Positions 6,562 through 12,984 of a stretch of 29,091 nucleotides of DNA are shown here, one piece after another (positions within the stretch are counted from its first letter, which is position 1; every line of letters begins with the position of its first letter). The DNA is from Chloroflexota bacterium (GTDB taxonomy: Bacteria > Chloroflexota > Anaerolineae > UBA4142). Location: assembly GCA_016199405.1 (NCBI GenBank), contig JACQGS010000206.1:1-29091 (forward strand), given 5' to 3'. The notes below the pieces were generated by a model. It was not told the DNA's origin and ran no database searches. It worked only from the letters and a program-made list of their open reading frames with translations. Both the position numbers and the translations under genes were made by a program.

Positions 6562-7071
6562 TCACGATACGGCTTGTTCTCCGACAGATTGCAAGGCTTG
6601 TTGATACAAACTCTCTTCAATCCAGAATCCACCCGGACCGCGTAGCCGATCCAGTTCTGTTCTCAACGATTCGATCTTTCCTTCTTGCTTGGCGCGAATG
6701 AGCACTCCAATTGCGCCGGTCTTGGACAAGTTGTAAACGGCAGCAATTTGACGCGCCTCCGACTCGTCCAACAAGACCAATGTCGCCGCCTGCTCGACGG
6801 CAAGCGCAATCACTTGCGCCTCACCGGCATCCAATTCGTGTTCCAGCAGACGCAGTAAAGCCAGGTTGGTTGCCGCCTGAATTTCAATCCAGCCCGCTTG
6901 TCTGGCTTGTTGGACTTCGACCGCGCCCGCGCGTTCACGCCCATACACGACCACTTCTTCCCACACCGCCGGCGGGATGACGATCCGACCAAAAAACGCT
7001 TGCAGTAAATCGAGGCGTCCAATCGCGGCAAGGTGAATCAAGGTAGAGGAATCGCTAACGACTATGCCCAT
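6562..7071 (-). CDS. DUF3368-type PIN-like nuclease toxin
   Basis: The sequence from the ATG at 7071 reads MGIVVSDSSTLIHLAAIG, with Asp7 in the D-S-S-T motif typical of DUF3368 proteins, a subgroup of PIN-domain ribonucleases. Further acidic residues occur in ELDAGEAQVIALA and VLLDESEARQIA, completing the expected metal-binding set. The longer in-frame start at 7116 adds MFAITRRLISRKIFA and is rejected, because the ATG at 7071 follows a GGAAGA and overlaps the antitoxin stop by 17 nt. Length about 169 residues. The TGA stop abuts a heptad array. Confidence 0.82.
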   Translation of the reverse strand: MGIVVSDSSTLIHLAAIGRLDLLQAFFGRIVIPPAVWEEVVVYGRERAGAVEVQQARQAGWIEIQAATNLALLRLLEHELDAGEAQVIALAVEQAATLVLLDESEARQIAAVYNLSKTGAIGVLIRAKQEGKIESLRTELDRLRGPGGFWIEESLYQQALQSVGEQAVS

Positions 7072-7318
7072 AGCGAATATCTTCCGCGAGATCAGCCGTC
7101 GTGTAATGGCGAACAATCCGCCGTCGTCCTAACAATTCCTCAAATTCCCAGCGCGTCATGCCGGCGAGTAGCCGCGCCTTGCCCACCGCGAGCACGCCGC
7201 GTTCATACAGTGCCAACGCCAATTCTTGGCGCAGTTCTTTTTCTATCTCTGCCGAAGGCAGTTTTACCGCGTCCAAGACATCACGCGGTATGTCAATAAC
7301 GATTTGTGCCATCTCCAT
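7055..7318 (-). CDS. UPF0175-family antitoxin
   Basis: The protein matches UPF0175: MAQIVIDIPRDVLDAVKL, ELRQELALALYERGVLAVGK and ARLLAGMTRWEFEELLGRRR, the latter a helix-turn-helix-like segment. Its usual partner is a DUF3368 PIN-like protein, exactly what follows. The start is placed at 7318, where GGAGGGA precedes the ATG by 5 nt; the longer in-frame start at 7381 would read through non-coding repeat sequence. Likely autoregulatory. Confidence 0.85.
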   Translation of the reverse strand: MEMAQIVIDIPRDVLDAVKLPSAEIEKELRQELALALYERGVLAVGKARLLAGMTRWEFEELLGRRRIVRHYTTADLAEDIRYGHSR

Positions 7319-7465
7319 ATTGTCCCTCCAATTTCTCAGCCTTTCTGCAATCCCAAAGGCGCGCAGCGTGTTGTGTCCCACACAACGCGGAGCGTGCCCT
7401 CAAACTCAGTCAGCCGCGCAATCATTCCCACCAACTCTGATGCTGATCTCGAACGCGCTGCCCAG

Positions 7466-7545
7466 AGCCTGCCCTGAGCACTTCGACTCCGCTCAGTGTA
7501 AACCATGCACTGAACGAAGTGAACGTGTCCGGCGAAGGGTTCACC
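7466..7545. repeat. Long bipartite REP-like element (copy with fcl fragment 2)
   Basis: Nearly identical to 2990-3066: GCCTGCCCTGAGCACTTCGA, CTCAGTGTAAACCATGCAC, GAACGAAGTGAACGTGTCCG, then GAAGGGTTCACCGG. Positions 7352-7400 upstream hold a diverged relative of the 212-236 repeat. No gene is seen between 7319 and 7913. Confidence 0.8.
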
Positions 7546-7682
7546 GGCTCGCTCTCATTGTAACGCTCTGCCGCAAGCACGCTTTGCATGCCTTCCGCCG
7601 CGTCTTCCACGTACAGAAACTCGCGCGTCGGACTGCCATCGCCCCACACGACGATGTGATCTTCGCCGGCAACCCAACTCCT
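7539..7682 (-). pseudogene. GDP-L-fucose synthase-like (epimerase) gene fragment 2
   Basis: The frame encodes GEDHIVVWGDGSPTREF, LYVEDAAEGMQSVLAAERYN and ESEPVN. It differs from fragment 1 at only about a dozen of 145 positions. Both ends coincide with the ends of fragment 1: a REP-like element on one side and ATGGGACACTGACGAACAC plus a heptad array on the other. Both fragments lie immediately 3' of a TA operon (HepT and HicB). Confidence 0.8.
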
Positions 7683-7707
7683 CAGATATGGGACACTGAC
7701 GAACACT

Positions 7708-7913
7708 GATGGCAAGTGACAAGTGACAAGCGGCAAGTGACAAGCGACAAACGGCAAGAGACAAGTCGCAGGTTGCAGGTGGCAAGTCTCAAGTTGCAAG
7801 TGGCAGGTTGCATGTAGCATGTAGCATGTGACGTGTGGCGTGTGACGTGTGGCATGAGGCAGGTTTCAAGCGACAAGCGGCAAGATGCTTGCTATTCGAC
7901 TACGACCGCGCGA
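7708..7913. repeat. Heptad array 7, running into the HicB stop codon
   Basis: The order is CAAG-type units, then GCATGTAGCATGTGACGTG-type units, then GACAAGC units, then the shared end CTTGCTATTCGACT and CGACTACG units. On the minus strand the TAG stop of hicB is contained in a CGTAGTC unit that repeats 14 bp later. Confidence 0.85.
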
Positions 7914-8162
7914 CTACGCAATCTGTAGCGCACGCTGCTCATTCTGAATGGTGATACTCGGATGGGGCGAGGGAGGTGGAACACTCAACTTCTGCGCTCG
8001 CAAGAGCGTCAGGTGTTCTTCCATACCCCAGGTTGCTTTGTAGATGCAATCCTCAATCGAATTACCAACACCTGAAAAGCCTTCCAAGTCGGGCGAATAA
8101 AATCCGAAAAAGTTGGGGTCTTCGGTCGCCTCAATGACTAGCGAATACCGTAGTTTAAGCAT
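7914..8162 (-). CDS. hicB: HicB-family antitoxin
   Basis: The 82-residue protein has the partial RNase H-like fold of HicB: KLRYSLVIEATEDPNFFGFY, SPDLEGFSGVGNSIEDCIYK and ATWGMEEHLTLLRAQKLSVP followed by PPSPHP. The proline-rich turn after the amphipathic helix is typical. No helix-turn-helix or ribbon-helix-helix domain follows, so it is the short HicB type, and autoregulation is less certain. The ATG overlaps the hicA stop by 8 nt. Its stop codon lies in a heptad unit, so the native C-terminus may have been altered by the array. Confidence 0.85.
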   Translation of the reverse strand: MLKLRYSLVIEATEDPNFFGFYSPDLEGFSGVGNSIEDCIYKATWGMEEHLTLLRAQKLSVPPPSPHPSITIQNEQRALQIA

Positions 8163-8364
8163 CGTTTGTCGATTCCTTCCCTTTGAGTTCGGCGGCTTTC
8201 AGGATTGCATTGCAGGTGCCGGTTGGCACTTCTTTGCCTCCGTGAAAGTCCACGCGAATCAATTTTTCGATTCCCGGCTTGGAATAATAACGGATGGAAC
8301 CTTTTTCACGCACAAGCCGGAACCCATTTCGTTCGAGTAGTTTGACCAGTTCGCTGAATCGCAT
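8155..8364 (-). CDS. hicA: HicA-family mRNA interferase toxin (variant active site)
   Basis: The 69-residue protein has a dsRBD-like fold: FSELVKLLERNGFRLVREKG, SIRYYSKPGIEKLIRVDFHG and GKEVPTGTCNAILKAAELKG. Classical HicA toxins carry a catalytic His in a G-S-H motif. Here that position is Ile24 (KGSIRYY), while His41 lies in VDFHGGKEVP. From memory this is a recurrent HicA subgroup rather than a random loss, but its catalytic residue is unclear. Toxin-first gene order is normal for hicAB. Confidence 0.82.
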   Translation of the reverse strand: MRFSELVKLLERNGFRLVREKGSIRYYSKPGIEKLIRVDFHGGKEVPTGTCNAILKAAELKGKESTNDA

Positions 8365-8451
8365 TGCCTTTTACTCTCCCGGTTCTCTCCCCAATGGCAA
8401 ATCGGAAACGGCGTCATTGAACAAACGGCGGATCGCGCTGAGGTCGCGCAG

Positions 8452-8500
8452 GCATGCCCTGAGCCGAAGCCCTGAACGGAGTGAAGGGACAGTCAAAGGG
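8452..8500. repeat. REP-like element inside a gene remnant
   Basis: GCATGCCCTGAGCCGAAGCC then CTGAACGGAGTGAAGGGACA; close to the copy at 4752-4802. It sits between two stretches of an otherwise coherent minus-strand reading frame. Confidence 0.75.
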
Positions 8501-8534
8501 TCGTACTCGCTCCTACGCGGGACGATGACCAGAG

Positions 8535-8559
8535 GGCCTGTCCCGAGCTTGTCGAGGGA
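8535..8559. repeat. REP-like palindrome
   Basis: GGCCTGTCCCGAGCTTGTCG followed by AGGGA, a slightly diverged copy of the 46-70 element. A further weak half-copy lies near 8594-8615. Confidence 0.7.
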
Positions 8560-8690
8560 TCATCTTGGTGATTTCCGCGGCGCCGCGTTCGCGCTCCTGA
8601 GCCAGGTCGAAGGATTCGTGGCGAGAGAAAAACCTTTGCTACGACTGCGCAACGAGCACGAGTTGGGACGAATTCTTGTAACAAAAACAT

Positions 8691-9599
8691 TTAGGACTTG
8701 GCTTCCGGCTCAAAGAGGTCGCCCTTGAAGATGTCGCCGACAGGCCAACCGCCGAGTTCAGCCGCCGCCGTGACGTGATTCGGCGCATGAATGAGAAAAT
8801 CGGTGACTCCCGCGCGTATTTCTTCGGGCGTAAAACGCTCGGGGAACAATAGCAGGGCGACGAGAAACGCGGCATCGCCGTTCCAGTCTACGAGATGAAA
8901 GGCGAGCCGGCTCGCCGTTTGTGCGTCCAGCTCGCCAGCCAGCGCCCGCTCGATCGCGTCACGGGTTTCGTGGGGAAAGAGAGTCGGGTAAAGGTTGACC
9001 GCGCGCCCACCCGCCAATTCCTTGAAGATGTCGGAGACCTTGACCACGAGGTCAATGCCGCGTTGCCATTCCGATCGGGCATCGGTGTCACTCGAAAAAT
9101 CGTCGATGGTCGGGTGAGTTTCGGCACCGTTCCCACTGGTCTCGGCTCTTGCCTCGGTCGGTGGCGGATCAGAGTGCTTGCGCACGCGCCAAATAGTGAT
9201 CTGGGTATCATTGAGCGGTTCAGCACGCCAACTCAGACTCATGTTCGTTCGTGTTGAAGTAATCGGGTGATGAAACTTCAAGCTCGCCCATGTCGGCTCA
9301 ACAAACCATTTTTCAGGGAGTTCGACCCAGCCCAACTTCTTCATTTCGTTTCGAAACCAAGAAACGGTTTCTTCCAGCGATAAGGCAACTTTGAACATCC
9401 CGGTTAAAACGTCGTAAGCGGCGTCTGGGTGAAAGGCAAAACGCCATTCCGGATAAATGATCAATTCATGGTTCTCGCCAAAACCAACGAGTGATGTTTG
9501 AGGCGGCAATGGCACATCGCTCGCCCAATCTTCAAAATTGATACGCAACGAAACACCGTCGGCATTACGCGTAATTTGGCGAATACTCGTTAAAGCCAT
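8691..9599 (-). CDS. Unrecognised 302-residue protein
   Basis: I do not recognise this family. The N-terminal half (about 1-140) has a mixed alpha/beta pattern with YDVLTGMFKVALSLEETVSW, FRNEMKKLGWVELPEKW and a strand pair ending SWRAEPLNDTQITIWRV. A low-complexity acidic linker (about 145-175) follows. The C-terminal helical half contains LYPTLFPHETRDAIERALAG and FHLVDWNGDAAFLVALLLFP. There is no signal peptide or membrane segment. AGGAG lies 7 nt before the ATG, which overlaps the upstream gene's stop by 10 nt, so the two are co-translated and probably co-function. Confidence 0.7.
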   Translation of the reverse strand: MALTSIRQITRNADGVSLRINFEDWASDVPLPPQTSLVGFGENHELIIYPEWRFAFHPDAAYDVLTGMFKVALSLEETVSWFRNEMKKLGWVELPEKWFVEPTWASLKFHHPITSTRTNMSLSWRAEPLNDTQITIWRVRKHSDPPPTEARAETSGNGAETHPTIDDFSSDTDARSEWQRGIDLVVKVSDIFKELAGGRAVNLYPTLFPHETRDAIERALAGELDAQTASRLAFHLVDWNGDAAFLVALLLFPERFTPEEIRAGVTDFLIHAPNHVTAAAELGGWPVGDIFKGDLFEPEAKS

Positions 9600-10129
9600 A
9601 GCGCAACTCCTAAGGTTTCCAAGAGTGTGCGAAGCGTTGCAGCCGTCTCTGGCGCGACCCCATAATTTTGCATTCCCCGCGCCGTCACTTCCGTATCACG
9701 CAGTGCATCTAAAAGATTTTCGGTCTGCGACGGGGTCAATCCCTGCTTTTGCAAAATTTCTTCAAGGCTCATGCGGGGATTATTCTTGATAATCTGTCTC
9801 AGGAAATTATTGATCTCCTTGACCCAATCGTTGACATCTTGCGCTGTCAAGTGCTGTTCTTTAATTCTGCGCCGATACTTTTCGTCGTCATCCGGCGGCT
9901 CGAATCCCGGAAACCCGCCGACACTTGCCCCGCGCTGCATCTTGGACAAATGCGCCGCGGTCTGCCGCAGCAAGCCTTCCGTGCCGTTTGCCAGCCGCGC
10001 TGCGGAGACTTGCACCGCCGGCGCGGACACGCTCATCGCGCGGCTCACTGCCAGACTCAAAGCAACTACGCCGGCAAGGGCAAGCGCAAGCAACGTAAGG
10101 TTGAAGCGAGAAGGAGCGATTGCGACCAT
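9590..10129 (-). CDS. Unrecognised protein with one N-terminal membrane segment
   Basis: From the ATG at 10129 the protein is 179 residues. Residues about 11-29 (LTLLALALAGVVALSLAVS) form a membrane anchor or uncleaved signal. The rest is a soluble, largely helical region with GFPGFEPPDDDEKYRRRIKE and NNFLRQIIKNNPRMSLEEIL. The longer start at 10153 adds MVVKWYNR and is less likely. TATAAT lies only 3 nt before the ATG at 10129, so a promoter producing a nearly leaderless transcript is conceivable but unproven. It is coupled to the downstream 302-residue gene. Confidence 0.6.
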   Translation of the reverse strand: MVAIAPSRFNLTLLALALAGVVALSLAVSRAMSVSAPAVQVSAARLANGTEGLLRQTAAHLSKMQRGASVGGFPGFEPPDDDEKYRRRIKEQHLTAQDVNDWVKEINNFLRQIIKNNPRMSLEEILQKQGLTPSQTENLLDALRDTEVTARGMQNYGVAPETAATLRTLLETLGVALWL

Positions 10130-10186
10130 GCGATTATACCACTTTACGACCAACCGACCACCCGACTACGCGACTATCCGACTAAT

Positions 10187-10333
10187 GGCGCGTTCAGCAT
10201 CACGATCAATTGCGCCGGGCTGGGCAAGGGCTGGCTTGGCTTGGCATCACGCAACGCGGCGATAAGGTTCGGCACTGCCGCGCTCGGTTCTTTGGCGGAC
10301 ACATTGACTGCTCGCAGCACGTCGCGCACGCGC
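10187..10333 (-). pseudogene. Dispersed ORF family, copy D (5'-truncated)
   Basis: The DNA matches the C-terminal half of copies A-C (SPAQLIVMLNAP region, with TTGGCTTGGC as in A). The half coding for HLDDDEAKIVLDWA is absent. The break falls at a GGCAGAGCAAAGAGCGGCGA heptad stretch. It shows that array formation and loss of this ORF are linked. Confidence 0.75.
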
Positions 10334-10398
10334 GGCAGAGCAAAGAGCGGCGAGCAGATTAGGCGACGACACGAAGACCAAACTATTCAACTAACGCG

Positions 10399-10836
10399 CT
10401 ACCCAACGATGTGACTGATCAAGAATCCCGCGGGCACCGGCGCACTCTGGTTTAGATTCTGCGCCACGAACAGCCCCAACAGCACGGACAACAGCAGCAC
10501 GATAAACACAATGAACAAATATTTGCGTAATTGCAGGTTGCCGGGAAATAGCCAACGCAAAAAGCGTTCGTGCCACGCGCGATGCCGACGCCGGTGATGG
10601 CGTTTGTGTTCGACAGTTACTAGCGATGGGTCCACTGGAAGCTGGGTTTCAACTTCAAGTGGCGGAATTAGCGATGCAGGCGGGATCGGGAGAAAGGCGG
10701 CTGGTTCCGCGTGCTCGGTGAGCTGTGCCTCGAGGCGCGCGACGCGTTCACTCAACTGCACAATGCGATCTTGATCCTGCAAAGCGAGCGCGAGCAACTG
10801 GTCTGACGAGAGCAAGGCAAGTTCTTCGCGGGTCAT
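10399..10836 (-). CDS. Unrecognised protein with coiled coil and C-terminal membrane segment
   Basis: From the ATG at 10836 the 145-residue protein has a coiled-coil-like start (about 4-40, LALALQDQDRIVQLSERVAR), a proline-rich linker (48-75), a His/Arg cluster (HKRHHRRRHRAWHERF, 77-92) and a membrane helix at about 106-126 (YLFIVFIVLLLSVLLGLFVA). It is probably tail-anchored, with the basic cluster at the cytoplasmic face. The start is chosen because everything upstream of it is a TGGAC-type heptad array. That array runs to the ATG, so no ordinary ribosome binding site is present. Function unknown. Confidence 0.6.
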   Translation of the reverse strand: MTREELALLSSDQLLALALQDQDRIVQLSERVARLEAQLTEHAEPAAFLPIPPASLIPPLEVETQLPVDPSLVTVEHKRHHRRRHRAWHERFLRWLFPGNLQLRKYLFIVFIVLLLSVLLGLFVAQNLNQSAPVPAGFLISHIVG

Positions 10837-10955
10837 AACGTTGGACAGTGGACTTTGGACATTGGACTCTAGACAGTGGACGTTGGACAGCAATCGCAAT
10901 CAGACGGCAACGCACTTTGATTCGACTATTCGACTACGACAATCCGACTATTCCC
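10837..10955. repeat. Heptad array 8 (TTGGACA family)
   Basis: TTGGACA-GTGGACT-TTGGACA-TTGGACT-CTAGACA-GTGGACG-TTGGACA runs from 10841, followed by TTCGACTAT/CCGACTATT units. It begins directly beside the start codon at 10836. Confidence 0.85.
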
Positions 10956-11123
10956 AACCGCGCTCCGCCCTTCCGGCAGAATTCACTCAAATTCTACCAG
11001 AATCAGCTAACGAATTACCAGTTGCGTTTTTCTATGGCACTGCCACCGAGCGGGAGAGGCGATGGTGAAATCTCAATGCTCCCGCCGGGTGACAGCGATA
11101 ACCCGGCTCGTCATTGAACCGGT

Positions 11124-11205
11124 CGAAATCAGAATTACGAATTACGACCCGCGATTTACGCATCACGCACTATGCACTAAAAATTGCGAATTTGCTTTTG
11201 GGCTT
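11124..11205. repeat. Heptad array 9 overlapping the end of the NusG-like gene
   Basis: On the minus strand the steps GGCAAAG-CCCAAAA-GCAAATT-CGCAATT-TTTAGTG-CATAGTG-CGTGATG-CGTAAAT-CGCGGGT-CGTAATT-CGTAATT keep a 7-bp period. They run from inside the NusG-like gene through its stop codon into the intergenic region. Positions 10956-11123 show no gene. Confidence 0.8.
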
Positions 11206-11711
11206 TGCCTCTTGCCGCTCCCCACTTTCTGGATCTGCTGCGCATCCAATTCGACCACATTCCAACGCCGCAACATTTGAATTAAGACACGCACGCGCCC
11301 GGTCGCCGAGAGGCGTTTGTCGAAAAGCGCATCCACATCGCGCAAAGGCTCGGCCGTGATGACGACATGATCTCCCGGTTCCAGAATCTCGCCGCGTTCA
11401 TCCAACGCCTGCGGCTGTGCCAGATGCTCGCGTATTTTCGCGACGACGCGCTCATCCATCCGCGCCGGCTTGCCGCCGAATTGCACCAAATAGCGCATCC
11501 CCGGCATCCAGTTCAGTCGCGAGATCCCGACCGCGTCCATATCCACACGCGCGAACAAGTAACACGGAAAGTACGGCTTGAACGCCGACCGGCCCCGGCG
11601 CGCCTTCACCGGGGTCGCCGGGAAAAAAGTTTCGATTTGACTCGCGCGGAGCGACTGCTCTACCTGAGGTTCACAATGTGGTTTTGTGTACAGCACATAC
11701 CAATCGGACAT
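11163..11711 (-). CDS. NusG-like transcription factor (specialised paralogue)
   Basis: The N-terminal NGN domain is clear (WYVLYTKPHCEPQVEQSLRA, FFPATPVKARRGRSAFKPYF, PCYLFARVDMDAVGISRLNW). A KOW-containing C-terminal domain follows (LEPGDHVVITAEPLRDVDAL ... RRWNVVELDAQQI). It resembles RfaH/LoaP-type paralogues that promote RNA polymerase processivity through long operons rather than housekeeping NusG, since there is no secE or ribosomal-protein neighbourhood. The last residues (about 166-182, KRQSPKANSQFLVHSA) are encoded by heptad repeats and the TGA lies in the array, so the native C-terminus was replaced. Two small YezD-like genes lie just upstream. Confidence 0.82.
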   Translation of the reverse strand: MSDWYVLYTKPHCEPQVEQSLRASQIETFFPATPVKARRGRSAFKPYFPCYLFARVDMDAVGISRLNWMPGMRYLVQFGGKPARMDERVVAKIREHLAQPQALDERGEILEPGDHVVITAEPLRDVDALFDKRLSATGRVRVLIQMLRRWNVVELDAQQIQKVGSGKRQSPKANSQFLVHSA

Positions 11712-11750
11712 GCTTCACCATTTCTTCGGGAGAATCATCCCACAACCTTT

Positions 11751-11960
11751 TCACAAAAGATTGCCCTCGCCGTCAATTGGCTCGCTCTTGAGGGTTCGCA
11801 CAAAACGAACGCGGCCTTTTTCCACGACAAGGTGAACCTCCCCAAAGGCGCCCACCTTCTTCAACGCCTCCTCGATTTTTTTGATTTCCAGCGCATCTAG
11901 TCTTTCCAGTTTGACGTCAGAGCGCATTCCATCTCGATCGGTTACGGGTAAGTTCGGCAT
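11751..11960 (-). CDS. YezD/DUF2292-like small protein 1
   Basis: The 69-residue protein contains ALEIKKIEEALKKVGAFGEV followed by HLVVEKGRVRFVRTLKSE. This is a helix plus beta-hairpin pattern close to the DUF2292 (B. subtilis YezD) family, whose role is not well defined. GGGAGG lies 10 nt before the ATG. It ends 39 nt before the NusG-like start. A shorter paralogue lies upstream at 12106-12267. Assignment to DUF2292 is by pattern only. Confidence 0.55.
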   Translation of the reverse strand: MPNLPVTDRDGMRSDVKLERLDALEIKKIEEALKKVGAFGEVHLVVEKGRVRFVRTLKSEPIDGEGNLL

Positions 11961-12105
11961 CAGAATATTCCCTCCCGAAAAAGGGATTCAGTGTTTCCGT
12001 TGGGCAAAAACAACCAGCCCCTGGGGTTTTCCACCTCTATCAAGGCTGAAATAAATTTTCTTTCGCTCAATCAATTTTTAGGTTCGCAACAGCCGTATCA
12101 TAACA

Positions 12106-12267
12106 TTATGGCTCCTGCCCGCGCAAATCCTCTGTTTTAAACTTGACCAAAAATCGCAGGTGACCTCGTTGGACCGTCAGCCGCACCTCGCCACACTCCC
12201 CCACTTCTTTCAAAGCTCTGTCGATGGCTTGCACCTGCTGAGAATTCAAAATCCAAAGGGTGACCAT
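12106..12267 (-). CDS. YezD/DUF2292-like small protein 2
   Basis: The 53-residue protein (MVTLWILNSQQVQAIDRALK, EVGECGEVRLTVQRGHLRFL) aligns along its length with small protein 1: ALKEVGECGEVRLTVQRGHL against ALKKVGAFGEVHLVVEKGRV. The ATG at 12267 is preferred because AAAGGGA lies a few bases upstream; a longer in-frame start at 12339 would overlap the preceding decayed frame. Tandem duplication is likely. Confidence 0.5.
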   Translation of the reverse strand: MVTLWILNSQQVQAIDRALKEVGECGEVRLTVQRGHLRFLVKFKTEDLRGQEP

Positions 12268-12277
12268 TTCCCTTTGG

Positions 12278-12595
12278 TCATAAATGGGAGGGTTGAGGAG
12301 TTGTGTGTTCTTGGTCGAGAAATCGCCCATTCTCATCACCGTCGCCCTTCACTTGATCAACCGACCCGAACGCTTGGAGCACTCGCATGTTTTCACTCAC
12401 GTGGTCTTTGTGAACACCGGGCACCGATTGATCGGTGAGCCGAACCACCGGAACATACGTGGCGAACCGCCAATCTACATCGCTCAACAAAGCTAACGGC
12501 ATCCCCTACTCCCAATGATCCAGTCGCGCCAACGTAGCAAAAGGAATCTCCGCGTTGGGATCCTTGATGAACTAATTTTTCTCATCATAGCGCAT
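12278..12595 (-). pseudogene. Possible decayed gene with two in-frame amber codons
   Basis: Starting from the ATG at 12595 one minus-strand frame reads MRYDEKN, TAG (12572-12574), FIKDPNAEIPFATLARLDHW-E, TAG (12506-12508), then MPLALLSDVDWRFATYVPVV, RLTDQSVPGVHKDHVSENM and on to a stop at 12278. No frameshift is needed. The protein-like composition on both sides of each TAG suggests two CAG-to-TAG changes or recoding; decay is the simpler reading. I do not recognise the family. Confidence 0.35.
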
Positions 12596-12599
12596 TTTC

Positions 12600-12984
12600 T
12601 CTTTTGTGTATAGAGGTCGGCGGGTAGGGTAAGAGAATCTTTATTTTTTCAATGCGCTCCTCCAATGGGTAGCAAATATTATTTCCCTATTGCCAGGCTT
12701 AGTGCAGCTTCGCCAAGTACCGAAGACCTTACAACAATTACCCTCTCTCTTTGGCTTGCGCACCTCTTTTCTGAACATTCCGCGCTCGCTGCAAAGCGTA
12801 CTCACTAACTTCCCATCTTCGACCTCGCGCGGCATAAGTTAGAGTGGTGCGCCTTCAAGGAAATCATGCACGGCGATGCACGCGACGAGTTCTGCGCACG
12901 GCTCGTTGTTCCACAGCTAGGAATGCAATTGGTCAATCGGCGGCTGTGGCTGCGCGCGGCGGAGACTATCCTCACCTCTCGTAT
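12600..12984. other. Region without a supportable gene; short coding-like remnant
   Basis: No convincing gene was found on either strand. Positions 12842-12967 on the plus strand read EWCAFKEIMHGDARDEFCAR then LVVPQLGMQLVNRRLWLRAA with GC-rich third positions, without start or stop context. This may be a fragment of a lost gene of unknown type. Confidence 0.3.

Larger units (their letters stand above)
8371..8625 (-). pseudogene. Gene remnant interrupted by REP-like elements
   Basis: Read on the minus strand, three pieces look coding: AQERERGAAEITKMI (about 8562-8606), then LVIVPRRSEYDPLTV (about 8488-8532) and LRDLSAIRRLFNDAVSDLPL plus GREPGE and a stop at 8371-8373. REP-like elements (8535-8559 and 8452-8500) separate them. 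The second and third pieces stay in one frame across the REP, whereas the first is out of frame. The original function is not recognised. Confidence 0.45.

Noticed and set aside
7318..7381. Longer N-terminus for the UPF0175 antitoxin
   Set aside because: The added residues are read through repeat sequence, and a strong Shine-Dalgarno precedes the ATG at 7318.
1..8690. A transposon or integron with its own recombinase
   Set aside because: No transposase, integrase, reverse transcriptase or attC-like long hairpin was found, so I describe only repeats and cassettes.
10115..10140. TATAAT just before 10129 as a certain leaderless promoter
   Set aside because: The spacing to the ATG is short for a normal start point and no clear -35 box is present; left as a remark only.
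12641..12835. Minus-strand ORF of 64 codons (MPREVEDGKLV...)
   Set aside because: No family pattern, no ribosome binding site, and an equally good unrelated frame on the plus strand; treated as non-coding.
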